NCBI GenBank assembly: GCA_963703605.1
Contig: CAVPFC010000005.1
Span: forward strand, 62,001 to 126,000
Direction: 5' to 3'
From: DASXKD01 sp963703605
GTDB lineage: Bacteria > Actinomycetota > Actinomycetes > Streptosporangiales > Streptosporangiaceae
DNA: 64,000 nt
In this document: positions 32,050 to 40,845 of the stretch, one piece after another
Layout: each line of letters begins with the position of its first letter
How positions within the stretch are numbered: the first letter of the stretch is position 1
Made by a program: the position numbers and the translations under genes
The notes under the pieces: model-generated
What the model saw: the letters and a program-made list of their open reading frames with translations, nothing else
The model's database searches: none
What the model was told of the DNA's origin: nothing

Positions 32050-33930
32050 TTACTCGTCCGCGGGGTCGGCCGTGAGCAGGCTGATCCACTCGTCGGCCGG
32101 GTCCGGCGGGCCGGCCAGGTCCAGCGGCGGCCGCGGCGCGGCGGTCTTGGACGGGGCGGTGGGGTCGCGGCCAGCACCGCGCCGCTTGGCGTGCGCGGGA
32201 CCGCTGGGCCCGTTGGGGGCCGGGCCGGGGCCGGCCTTGTCCTCCTGCGGCGTGTCATCCGCGGGGGTGTCTGGCGAGGCGTCCTGTTGCGCCTCCGCGC
32301 CGTGCGCGGACGGTGCCGGGGGCGCTTTGGCGGGGCCGTCCGCGGCGGTCAGGCCGTTGCTGATCGCCGCCCGCCGGGCCGCGGGCAGCGGCGGCCCGGG
32401 CCACTCGGCGGCCACGTCGGCGTCGGTCTGCGCGGTCCACCGCTCGGCGCTGGCCGACCTGGCCTGCACGCCCGCGGCCAGCCGCTCCCAGTCGGCCGCC
32501 GGGTCCTCCTCCACCGGCCTGAACCAGTCCCCCGTGCCAAGGGTTGGCGCCGGGGCCCAGGCCTCCTTGTCGATGTCCCCCGGCTGGCCGGGATTGCCGG
32601 GCGAGCCCGGCTCCGGGCCGGCCAGGCCGCCAGCCATCCCTCCGGTCAGCCCGTCCTGAGCCGGGGCATCGCCGGGCTTGTCCTCGTCCTGGGCGGGGGT
32701 CCCGGCCGAGCTGGAACCGTCGGCCGGCCCGTCCTGAGCCGCGGCGTCACGGGCCCTGTCCTCCTCGTGGGCCGGGGGCGTGGCCCAGCCGCGGCCCTCA
32801 TCGGGGGCCGCATCGGAGGGCGGGGCCGAGGGCGGGACCGCGTCCGAGGGCGGCGCCGCGTCCGGGGCCGGGTCCTGAGGCGGCGCCGGGGCCATGGCCC
32901 ACTCGGGCTCCTCCACCGCGCTCAGCTTCTGGACCCAGTCCGGGTCGTCCTCCGTGGGACCGTCCCAGCCGGAATCGTCCACCGGGGTAACCCCGCCAGC
33001 GGGCCAGCTGGGGTGATCCTCGCTGGCCGCGCCGCTGGCCCAGTCCCGCTGCCCGGCCTTCTCCGGCTCGCCGTCCCGGGCGGGGGCGGGCTCGGGTTCC
33101 TCGCCGTCCCAGCCAGGTGGGGCCTCAGCCGCGCCAGCACCGTCCGGGCCGGCCCATTCCGGCGCGGCGGCCTGGTCGCCGGCCCAGGCAGGAGCGGGTC
33201 CGGGTTCCTCGCCGTCCCAGCCGGGCGCGGCCTCAGCCGCGCCAGCACCGTCCGGGCCAGTCCATTCCGGCGCGGTGGCCTCATCGCCGGCCCATTCCGG
33301 CGCGGCAGCCTGGTCGCTGGTCCATTCCGGCGCGGCGGCCTGGTCGCCGGCCCAGGCGGGCTCCTCCTGCCAGTCCTCCTCCGCCGCGGACCAGTCCCGC
33401 TCGGCGATGTGCAGGTCGTTGAACGTGACCCGGAACCCGGGGCCCTCCGGCGCGGCGGCCATCACCCCGGCGAGCACCTCGGCGCCCGGCGGCATGTACA
33501 CCAGGGCGGCCAGTTCCGGCTGGCCCTCGCCGACCAGGTAGCGCACCTCCACCGCGTCGCCGCGGCGGGACACCCGCAGCAGGATGTCGTCCGCGCCGTC
33601 CGGCAGGTCGGTCACCATCCAGCTGGACCGGCCGAGCGTCAGCACGGTGCTCAGCCGCGGCCGCCCCTCGAAGAACTCGATCCCGGTCTTCAGCCAGGTC
33701 TGCTCGTCGGCGCGGAGCATGACACCGGCCTGGTCGAACTGGGTTTCGAGAACTGCGCGTAGCCGCACGGACACGTCGAGATCACCGGCGATGGCCTCGC
33801 CATAGACGTGACCGTTGTCGCGTATGTAACCGTAGCCCGTCTCGCGCCAGAAATCTGTGCCTGGATCGACACTCACCGTGAGCACATCACCGGTTCGCTG
33901 CCAGCTGGCGGGCTCGTTCAGCCACTCCAT
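32050..33930 (-). CDS. DUF1349 domain protein with long acidic Trp-repeat tail
   Basis: About 626 residues from ATG 33930, chosen for the GGAGG five to six bases upstream and because MEWLNEPASW is the usual start of the family. The N-terminal ~180 residues are a DUF1349 concanavalin-like domain (DFWRETGYGYIRDNGHVYG, DQAGVMLRADEQTWLKTGIE, LRVSRRGDAVEVRYLVGEG). The remaining ~440 residues are acidic, Pro/Ala/Asp-rich and repetitive, with units like WAGDQAAAPEW and GPDGAGAAEAxPGWDGEEP. No signal peptide. The domain is thought to bind carbohydrate or protein; the tail is unusual and probably disordered. It is convergent with valS. Confidence 0.8.
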   Translation of the reverse strand: MEWLNEPASWQRTGDVLTVSVDPGTDFWRETGYGYIRDNGHVYGEAIAGDLDVSVRLRAVLETQFDQAGVMLRADEQTWLKTGIEFFEGRPRLSTVLTLGRSSWMVTDLPDGADDILLRVSRRGDAVEVRYLVGEGQPELAALVYMPPGAEVLAGVMAAAPEGPGFRVTFNDLHIAERDWSAAEEDWQEEPAWAGDQAAAPEWTSDQAAAPEWAGDEATAPEWTGPDGAGAAEAAPGWDGEEPGPAPAWAGDQAAAPEWAGPDGAGAAEAPPGWDGEEPEPAPARDGEPEKAGQRDWASGAASEDHPSWPAGGVTPVDDSGWDGPTEDDPDWVQKLSAVEEPEWAMAPAPPQDPAPDAAPPSDAVPPSAPPSDAAPDEGRGWATPPAHEEDRARDAAAQDGPADGSSSAGTPAQDEDKPGDAPAQDGLTGGMAGGLAGPEPGSPGNPGQPGDIDKEAWAPAPTLGTGDWFRPVEEDPAADWERLAAGVQARSASAERWTAQTDADVAAEWPGPPLPAARRAAISNGLTAADGPAKAPPAPSAHGAEAQQDASPDTPADDTPQEDKAGPGPAPNGPSGPAHAKRRGAGRDPTAPSKTAAPRPPLDLAGPPDPADEWISLLTADPADE

Positions 33931-33980
33931 GCGGCCCTCCACGGCGTCTACGGTCTCCACATTATCGGTTTCCGGCGGGG

Positions 33981-33986
33981 TAGTCT
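33981..33986 (+). promoter_or_regulatory. -10 box for leaderless small ORF upstream of cupin
   Basis: TAGTCT is followed by exactly seven bases and the ATG at 33994. It divides the divergent DUF1349 and cupin genes. Confidence 0.4.
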
Positions 33987-33993
33987 CGGCCAC

Positions 33994-34101
33994 ATGGACA
34001 AGGTCCAGCGAACCGGGGCACCGCGGCGGAAGATCCTTTCCCCGCGTGAGTACGGCCTACTCAGGGAAGCTGGCACCAAAGCACCCACGGCCGGGCAGTG
34101 A
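33994..34101 (+). CDS. Candidate 35-residue leader peptide coupled to the cupin gene
   Basis: A short, basic reading frame (starts MDKVQRTGAPRRKIL, later SPREYGLLREAG) whose TGA overlaps the GTG of the cupin gene (GTGA). It is preceded at seven bases by TAGTCT. Similar leaderless arrangements are seen elsewhere here. It may be a translated leader or an N-terminal exon-like artefact of a wrongly called start; I do not recognise the peptide. Confidence 0.4.
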   Translation: MDKVQRTGAPRRKILSPREYGLLREAGTKAPTAGQ

Positions 34102-34493
34102 CCGGCCTGCGGCTGATCCGGGCCGGCGAGACGTCCGGGGACACCGCGCAGACGTCCGGCATGACCAGGTCGGCGGCCATCTCCGGGGCCCTGGTCGGGG
34201 CGCGGTCGCTGTGGATGGGCAGCACGGTCATGGCCCCCGCTTCGCGCTCGGGTGACCACCATCACGGCGACTCCGAGACCGGCATCTTCGTGGTGTCCGG
34301 TCACCCGGTGTTCGTGTTCCGCGACCCCGCGACCGGCGCCCTGACCCGGCTGGAGACCGGCCCGGGCGACTTCGTCTGGGTTCCGCCGCATATCCCGCAC
34401 CGCGAGGAGAACCCCGCCGCGGACGCCGAGGCCGTCGTCGTGATCGCGCGCTCCACGCAAGAGGCGATAGTCGTCAACGTCGACGCCCTCTAG
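34098..34493 (+). CDS. Cupin domain-containing protein
   Basis: A 131-residue single-domain cupin. The first cupin motif is HHHGDSETGIFVVSG (metal His), then the second, WVPPHIPHREENPA. It could be a small isomerase, dioxygenase or stress-sensing protein binding one metal ion. It opens by GTG overlapping the stop of a 35-codon ORF and has no separate ribosome site, so translational coupling is likely. The two-component genes begin 48 bases later. Confidence 0.85.
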   Translation: MTGLRLIRAGETSGDTAQTSGMTRSAAISGALVGARSLWMGSTVMAPASRSGDHHHGDSETGIFVVSGHPVFVFRDPATGALTRLETGPGDFVWVPPHIPHREENPAADAEAVVVIARSTQEAIVVNVDAL

Positions 34494-34541
34494 GCTTGCT
34501 GCCACCCTCGGTAAAGGCCGGGGCGCGAGGCGAGGCAGGCG

Positions 34542-35912
34542 ATGCGCTGGATGCGGCAGCCGGGCGGCGCGGCGCAGCGCGCCGGGCCCGGTGAGCCCAG
34601 CGGTCCCGGCCTGCGGCATATCGTGCCGCCGCACGTGCTCGATGCCGTCATCGCGGTCGCGATCGGGGCGCTCGGGCTGGCCAGCGGGCTCGGCGCCCGG
34701 GCGCAGCACGAGCACATGCCGCTGGCCGCGCTGCCCGTGCTGGCGGCCATGGGACTGGTGCTGTACCCGCGCCGCCGGTTCCCGGCGGTCGTGCTCGGCG
34801 CCGTCGCGGCGCTGGTGGTCGCGCTCGTCGTCATGGGAGCAACGCTGGGCGGCTCCTTTCTGGCCGTGCTGTGTGCCGCCTACAGCGCGGCCGTGTACGG
34901 CAGCCGCCGCCTGGTTATCGTGCTGGTGACCGGGGCTGCGGCCGCGGTCCTGCTCATCGGTCTACCGCAGGCGCTCGGTTACGGCCGGGCGGTGACCCGG
35001 ACCGTGCCGGTCCCGACGATCCTGGCCGCCGCCGGGGCGGCGCTGTTCGGGCTGCTGATCCGGGGCCAGTTCGGGGCGCGGAACGCCCAGCTCGCGGTCA
35101 TGGCGGAGCGCGCCGAGTGGGCCGCCGCGCAGCGCGCCGAGGAGGCGCGGCGGGCCACGCTCGCCGAACGGCTGCGCATCGCCAGGGAACTGCACGACAT
35201 CGTGGCGCACCACGTCAGCGTCATCGTGATCCAGGCGCAGGGGGCGCAGCGCATGGTGGACCGGGACCCGGACCGGTCCCGGCGGGCCATGACCGACGTG
35301 GAGCGGACCGCCCGGACCGCGCTGGAGGAGATGCGCAGGCTGCTGGGCCTGCTCCGGCCGTCGGACGACGACGGCGGCGCGGGCCTCCCGGGCCGCGCGG
35401 ACGACGGCGCGGCGGACGACGGCGCGGCGGAGGATCGTGCCGCGGGCGCTGGTGAGCGCGAGCCGCCGCAGGGCCTGGCCGACATCGAGACGCTCGCGGC
35501 CCGGATGGCCGCGGCCGGGCTGCGGGTGACGATGCGGACCACGGGGGAGCCCCGGCCGGTGCCGGAGGACGTCGGGCTGACCGGGTACCGGATCGCCCAG
35601 GAGGCGCTTACCAACGTGCTCAAGCACGCCGGCCCCGCGCGGGCGCAGGTCGAGCTGCACTACGGCGAGCAACTGGAGATCACGGTCACCGACGATGGCC
35701 GCGGCGCGGCCGCGGCGCTGACCGGAAACCCGCCTGGCGCGGGCCGCGGCACCACCGGGATGCGGGAACGGGTGTCCATGCTGGGCGGCCAGTTCAGCGC
35801 CGGTCCCCAGCCCGGCGGAGGATTCCGCGTCCACGCCGCCATACCCGACCCGTACCTGCCGCCCGACCGGGCCGTGTCGGCGGCGCCGCCCGGAGAGAGT
35901 GAGCCGACGTGA
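34542..35912 (+). CDS. Sensor histidine kinase, HisKA_3 (NarL-partner) type
   Basis: A 456-residue membrane sensor kinase. The first ~170 residues include five or six helices (AVIAVAIGALGLASGL, VVLGAVAALVVALVVMGA, LVIVLVTGAAAAVLLIG). A coiled region leads to the phospho-acceptor helix (RIARELHDIVAHHVSVIVIQ) with its His. An Ala/Asp-rich linker is followed by HATPase motifs (GYRIAQEALTNVLKHA, ITVTDDGRGAA, GTTGMRERVSMLGG). Its TGA overlaps the GTG of the response regulator. The signal is unknown; membrane helices suggest sensing of envelope-active compounds. Confidence 0.92.
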   Translation: MRWMRQPGGAAQRAGPGEPSGPGLRHIVPPHVLDAVIAVAIGALGLASGLGARAQHEHMPLAALPVLAAMGLVLYPRRRFPAVVLGAVAALVVALVVMGATLGGSFLAVLCAAYSAAVYGSRRLVIVLVTGAAAAVLLIGLPQALGYGRAVTRTVPVPTILAAAGAALFGLLIRGQFGARNAQLAVMAERAEWAAAQRAEEARRATLAERLRIARELHDIVAHHVSVIVIQAQGAQRMVDRDPDRSRRAMTDVERTARTALEEMRRLLGLLRPSDDDGGAGLPGRADDGAADDGAAEDRAAGAGEREPPQGLADIETLAARMAAAGLRVTMRTTGEPRPVPEDVGLTGYRIAQEALTNVLKHAGPARAQVELHYGEQLEITVTDDGRGAAAALTGNPPGAGRGTTGMRERVSMLGGQFSAGPQPGGGFRVHAAIPDPYLPPDRAVSAAPPGESEPT

Positions 35913-36589
35913 TCAGGATCCTGCTGGCCGACGATCAGCCCCTGGTGCGGACCGGGTTCCGGATGATCCTCGACGCCGAGCCCGACATGGAGGTCGTCGG
36001 CGAGGCGGGCGACGGCGCCGATGCCGTCCGGCAAGCCCGGGACCTGCGGCCGGACGTCGTGGTCATGGACATCCGGATGCCGGTGCAGGACGGGATCGCC
36101 GCGACCGCGCAGATCACCGCCGCCGGCCACGCCCGGGTGCTAATCCTCACCACGTTCCACGTCGACGAGGACGTCGTCGGCGCGCTGCGGGCGGGCGCGA
36201 GCGGGTTCCTGCTCAAGGACGTGCACGCGGACCGGCTGCTCGAGGCGATCCGCGTGGTGCGTGACGGGAACGCCATCGTGGACCCGGCGGTCACCCGGCG
36301 GCTGCTTGACCAGTTCGTGCACCGGCTGCCGGAGCCGGGCAGCCGCGACGGCGCGGCCACGGCCGGCCAGGAGCGCCTGAACGGCGCCACCGCCCGGGAG
36401 CGCGAGGTGCTGACGCTGGTCGCCCAGGGCCTGTCCAACGCCGAGATCGCCGCCGAGCTCGTGGTTACCGAGACAACCGTCAAGACGCACGTCCACCACC
36501 TGCTCACCAAGCTCGGTGCCCGGGACCGGGTGCAGCTCGTCGTGCTGGCCTACGAGGCGGGGCTGGCCGGGCAGCGCCCTCCATCCTGA
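35909..36589 (+). CDS. NarL/FixJ family response regulator
   Basis: A 226-residue regulator. The receiver domain (residues 1-120) carries acidic pocket residues (LLADDQPLVR), the phospho-Asp in VVVMDIRMPVQDG, and the Thr and Lys positions (LTTFHVDED, LLKDVHA). A LuxR helix-turn-helix ends the protein (NGATAREREVLTLVAQGLSN, ETTVKTHVHHLLTKLGA). It is coupled to the kinase by a GTGA overlap and probably controls the MacB-like exporter downstream. A 187-base gap containing an imperfect repeat of its 3' end (CCTCCATCC and AGATCGA segments at 36578 and 36645) separates them. Confidence 0.93.
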   Translation: MIRILLADDQPLVRTGFRMILDAEPDMEVVGEAGDGADAVRQARDLRPDVVVMDIRMPVQDGIAATAQITAAGHARVLILTTFHVDEDVVGALRAGASGFLLKDVHADRLLEAIRVVRDGNAIVDPAVTRRLLDQFVHRLPEPGSRDGAATAGQERLNGATAREREVLTLVAQGLSNAEIAAELVVTETTVKTHVHHLLTKLGARDRVQLVVLAYEAGLAGQRPPS

Positions 36590-36775
36590 GATCGACGGCC
36601 CCGCGGCGGTCACCTGGCCCTTCGCCCGGCGGCGGCCGGGGACGCCTCCATCCCCAGATCGACCCTGCCGCCACCTCCACCTCACGGTGCAGGCCCAAGA
36701 CGGCACGACGGGCCGATGCCGTGGCAGCGCCGCGCAGGCAGTGTTCCTCCCAGGTCAACAAGAGAGGAACTTCCC

Positions 36776-37525
36776 ATGACCACCACCACGGCGACGCAGG
36801 CACCGGCTGCGCGCGCGGAACGCCTGACCAAGATCTACGGCAGCGGCCTCACCGAGGTCACGGCGCTCGACCAAGTGTCCCTGGAGATCGGCGCCCGGTC
36901 CTACACCGCCGTGATGGGACCGTCCGGCTCCGGCAAATCCACCCTGATGCACTGCATGGCCGGCCTGGACTCGGCAGACGGCGGCCAGATCTGGATCGGC
37001 GGCGAGGAGATCACCGCGCTGCCGGACCGGCGGCTGACCCGGGTCCGCCGCGACCGGGTCGGCTTCGTGTTCCAGGCCTACAACCTGCTGCCGGTGCTCA
37101 GTGCGGCGGACAACATCACGCTCCCGCTGGACATCGCGGGCCGCTCCGCCGACCGTGAGTGGCTGAGCACCGTCGTCGCCGCTGTGGGCCTGGCGGACCG
37201 GCTGCGGCACCGCCCGTCGGAGCTGTCCGGCGGGCAGCAGCAGCGGGTCGCCATCGCCCGGGCGCTGGCCGGGCGGCCGGAGATCATCTTCGCCGACGAG
37301 CCGACCGGCAACCTCGACTCCCGGGCCGGCGCGGAGGTCCTGGACCTGCTCCGCCGCTGTGTGCGGGAGTTCGGCCAGACGATCGTGATGGTCACCCACG
37401 ACCCGGTGGCCGCCTCCTACGCCGACCGGGTTGTCTTCCTCGCCGACGGGCGGATCGCCGGCGAGCTGGACCGGCCCACCCCGCAGACCGTTCTCGACCG
37501 CATGCGCACCCTTGGGAGTGACTGA
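36776..37525 (+). CDS. ABC transporter ATP-binding protein (MacB/LolD-like)
   Basis: A 249-residue ATPase from ATG 36776, with AGAGAGG upstream. Walker A GPSGSGKSTLMH, Q-loop VFQAYNLLPVLSA, signature LSGGQQQRVAIARAL, Walker B IIFADEPTGNLD and H-loop VTHDP are all present. This is the LolD/MacB class that works with FtsX-like permeases in exporting peptides or lipids or remodelling the envelope. The permease follows two bases downstream. Control by the upstream two-component system is likely, as in bacitracin- or lantibiotic-response modules. Confidence 0.93.
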   Translation: MTTTTATQAPAARAERLTKIYGSGLTEVTALDQVSLEIGARSYTAVMGPSGSGKSTLMHCMAGLDSADGGQIWIGGEEITALPDRRLTRVRRDRVGFVFQAYNLLPVLSAADNITLPLDIAGRSADREWLSTVVAAVGLADRLRHRPSELSGGQQQRVAIARALAGRPEIIFADEPTGNLDSRAGAEVLDLLRRCVREFGQTIVMVTHDPVAASYADRVVFLADGRIAGELDRPTPQTVLDRMRTLGSD

Positions 37526-37527
37526 CG

Positions 37528-40051
37528 ATGTTCCGTGCCCTGATTGCGAACCTGCGCACCCACCGGGTGCGGCTGGCCATGACCGCGCTCGCGGTGGCCC
37601 TCGGCACCGGCCTGATGTGCGGGAGCTTCGTGTTCACCGCGAGCCTCACCCACAGCCTCGACTCGCTGTTCGCCCAGGCGTCGGCGGGCACCGACGTCGA
37701 GGTCCAGCACACCTCGCCGCCCGGCGCGGTCCAGGGCGCGGGCAGCGCGGCCACCGAGCCGGTCCCCGCGTCGCTGCTGACCGCGATCCGGCGGCTGCCG
37801 GACGTCACCGCCGCCGACGGCACGGTCAGCGGCCGGGCCGTCCTGCTCGGCAGGAACGGCGCGGCGCTGCACGCCCCGTTCGTGGTCGCGCTGAGCTGGC
37901 CGGCCGACGCGCCGTTCCAGTCGGTGTTCACCGGCCGCCAGGGCCGGCCCCCGGCCGGGCCAGGCCAGGTCATGATCGACCGCAACTCCGCCCGCTCCGG
38001 TCATTTCGCGGTGGGCGACCGCATCGAGGTGGCCATCGGCGGCAAGGCGACGCCGTTCACGATCACCGGGATCACCGGCTACGGCGCGGCGGCGAGCATC
38101 GCGGGCGGGTCCATGGCCATCTTCAGCCTGCCCACCGCGCAGCGGTTGTTCGGCAAGGCCGGCCACTACGACACGATCGACGTCAAGGCGGTCCCCGGCG
38201 TCACCGCGCAGCAACTGCGCGGCCAGGTGGCCCGGATCCTGCCGCCCGGCCTCGAGGCGGTCACCGCCGCCAGTGCTTCCGCCAGCGAGGCCCACCAGCT
38301 CAACAGCCAGCTTGGGGTGCTGACCACGTTCTTCGTCGCCTTCGCCGGGGTCGCCCTGTTCGTCGGCGCGTTCGTGATCTGGAACACCTTCTCCATCATG
38401 ATCGGCCAGCGAGCCCGCCAGCTTGCCCTGCTCCGCGCGCTGGGCGCCGGCCGCGGCCAGGTCTTCCGCTCGGTGCTGGCCGAGGCGGCTGCCGTCGGCA
38501 TCACCGGGGTGCTCGCGGGAGCGGTGCTGGGCATAGCCGTGGCCAAGGGCCTCGCCGCGCTGCTGGCAACATTCGGCGTGTCGCTGCCTATCACCGGCCT
38601 GTCGGTCCCCCCGCTGCAGGTGGCCCTGGCCTGCGGCGTCGGGCTGGTGACCACGCTCGCCGCGGCGCTGGCCCCGGCGTACCGGGCCACCAGGGTGGCG
38701 CCGGTGCAGGCGCTGCGGGACGCGGCACCGAGCCCGCAGGGGTTCTCGGCCCGGCGGCTGGCGGCCGGCCTGGCCATTACCGGCGCGGGCGCCGCTCTGC
38801 TGCTGGCCGGCCTGGCCGCCCGGGCCGGCCTCGTGATCACGGCCGTGGGCGCCGGGCTGTGCTTCGCCGGCGTCACCGTGCTTGGGCCGCTGCTGGCCCG
38901 GCCGCTGGCCGCGGCGGTGGGCTGGCCGCTGACCCGGCTGCCGGGCCGGGTGGGCGCGCTGGCGCGCGGGAACACCATGCGCAACCCCAAGCGCACCAGC
39001 GCCACGGCCGCCGCGCTGATGGTGGGCCTGGCCGTCATTACCGCGGTCTCGGTGCTGGTCGGCTCCGCCCGCGCCATGATCAGCGGGCAGGTGACCGCTG
39101 CCGGGAAGGCGAGCTTCTACGTGCAGGCCGCCAACACCGACGCCGGCCTCACGCCGGCGCTGGCCGGGGTCATCGCCCGCCAGCCCGGAGTGCGCGCGGT
39201 CACCGAGGTGCGTACCACCGACGCCACGGTGGCCGGTGCGGCGCACAGCAGCGTGGACGGCGTCGACCCGGCCCGGATCGGCGCGTTCACCACGTTCGGG
39301 CCGGTCCAGGGCAGCGTCGCCTCGCTGAACTCCGGCGCGCTGCTGGTCAGCGCCGCGGTGGCCCGGGCGCACGGCTGGCACCTGGGCAGCCGGGTGACGA
39401 TCGGGTTCGGCTCGTACGGGGTGTCCCGGCTGCGCGTCGGCGGGATCTTCGCCGACGTCGGCCCGCTCACCGACTACCTGGTGAGCACGGCGACGTTCAC
39501 CGCGGACACCGGGCTGCGGGTGGACACCGTCGACCTGGTCAAGGCGTCCGCGTCGGCCCGCAAGCCGCTGGCCCGCGCCCTGGCCGGCTACCCGGGCGCG
39601 CAACTGCTCGACCAGGCCGGCTGACGCCAAGAGCCGCAGCTCCGTGCTGGGTACCCTGCTCAACCTGATCACCGCGCTGCTCGCGCTCGCGGTCATCATC
39701 GCGCTGCTGGGCATCGTCAACACGCTCGCGCTGTCGGTCGTGGAGCGCACCAGGGAGCTGGGGCTGCTCCGGGCCATCGGCCTGCGCCGCGGGCAGCTGG
39801 CCCAGCTCGTCGCCGCGGAGTCGGTGATCATCGCGGTGATCGGGGCGGTGCTCGGCATCGCCCTGGGCCTGGGTCTCGGCAGCGCGCTCGCCTACGCGGT
39901 GACCCGCTCCCAGCAGCCCACGGTCGTGGTCTCCCCCGGCCAGCTGGTGATCTTCGGCATCGCGGCCGCCCTGGCCGGGGTGCTCGCGTCGGTCGCCCCC
40001 GCGCGCCGCGCCGCCAGGCTCAACATGCTGGCCGCCATCGCCGCGGAGTAA
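37528..40051 (+). CDS. ABC transporter permease, FtsX/MacB family, frameshifted near the C-terminus
   Basis: The main part (37528-39624, 698 residues) has an N-terminal helix, a MacB-like periplasmic domain, then helices (GVLTTFFVAFAGVALFVGAF, FRSVLAEAAAVGITGVLAGA). FtsX motifs include MIGQRARQLALLRALGAG. The frame ends at TGA 39622-39624, but dropping one base continues as AKSRSSVLGTLLNLITALLAL and VVERTRELGLLRAIGL to TAA at 40051. Restored length is 840 residues, the usual size. As it stands the last four-helix unit is lost; a base-call error is likely. It is two bases from the ATPase gene. Confidence 0.85.
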
Positions 40052-40062
40052 CTCAGGGAACT

Positions 40063-40107
40063 GCGCCACGGACCGGGCCGGTGATCACCGGCCCCGGTCC
40101 GTGGCGC
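40063..40107. terminator. Bidirectional hairpin between FtsX and hemQ
   Basis: A 21-bp stem beginning GCGCCACGGACCGGGCC, with one bulged C, lies between two convergent stops (40051 and 40114). It can end transcription in both directions. Confidence 0.75.
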
Positions 40108-40113
40108 TGACGC

Positions 40114-40845
40114 TCAGCCCAGCGAGGCGATCAGTTCGCGGGGCGGCTTGCGGCGGCCGGTGTAGAACGGGGTCTCGGCGCGGGTGTGCAGCCGGGCCCG
40201 GGCGCCGCGCAGGTGGCGCATGAGGTCCACGATCCGGTGCAGCTCGTCGGCTTCGAAGCAGAGCATCCACTCGTAGTCGTTCAGCGCGAAGCAGGCGACG
40301 GTGTTGGCCCGGACGTCGGGGTACTCGCGGGCCATCATGCCGTGCTCGGCCAGCATCGCCTTGCGTTCCGCCGGATCGAGCAGGTACCACTCGTAGGACC
40401 GGACGAACGGGTACACGCACACGTAGTCGCGCGGCTCCTCCCCGGCGAGGAACGCAGGGATGTGGCCCTTGTTGAACTCCGCCGGGCGGTGCAGCGCCAT
40501 CACCGACCAGACCGGCTCGCTGGCCCGGCCAAGCCCGGTGCGCCGGAAGCGCGCGTACACCTCTTGCAGGTCGTCGGCGGACGGGGCGGTCCACCAGAAC
40601 ATGTAGTCGGCGTCCGCCCGCAGCCCCTGCACGTCGTAGCAGCCCCGGGTGACGACGTCCTTGGCCGCCGCCTGGTCCAGGAACTCCTCCAGGCCGGCCG
40701 CGAGCTCGCCGTGGCCGGTGGCGCCGGCCTCGAGCGCGGCCCGGTCGCTGACCCGGAAGACCGACCACATGGTGTACCGGATCAGCGCGTTGAGGTCGCG
40801 GGCGCGCGGGCGCTGGCCCGCCGCGCCGCTGTCGGTCTCGCTCAT
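40114..40845 (-). CDS. hemQ: HemQ, coproheme decarboxylase (chlorite dismutase-like)
   Basis: A 243-residue Cld-family protein for the last step of the coproporphyrin-dependent haem pathway, decarboxylating coproheme with peroxide. Characteristic features: RYTMWSVFRVSDR at the start, YMFWWTAPSADDLQEVYARF, the Tyr-bearing strand YVCVYPFVRSYEWYLL, the His-containing AEHGMMAREYPDVRANT and the C-terminal HTRAETPFYTGRRKP. ATG overlaps the stop of the haem oxidase gene (ATGA), so the two are coupled. A bidirectional hairpin follows the gene. Confidence 0.93.
   Translation of the reverse strand: MSETDSGAAGQRPRARDLNALIRYTMWSVFRVSDRAALEAGATGHGELAAGLEEFLDQAAAKDVVTRGCYDVQGLRADADYMFWWTAPSADDLQEVYARFRRTGLGRASEPVWSVMALHRPAEFNKGHIPAFLAGEEPRDYVCVYPFVRSYEWYLLDPAERKAMLAEHGMMAREYPDVRANTVACFALNDYEWMLCFEADELHRIVDLMRHLRGARARLHTRAETPFYTGRRKPPRELIASLG

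Noticed and set aside
36578..36662. Pair of 18-base imperfect repeats after the response regulator
   Set aside because: They match at 16 of 18 positions, but one copy is the regulator's own 3' end and there is no third copy; probably a local duplication rather than an operator.
39615..39630. Programmed frameshift in the FtsX permease
   Set aside because: No slippery heptamer, pseudoknot or stimulatory ribosome site is visible, and similar single-base breaks occur elsewhere in unrelated genes.
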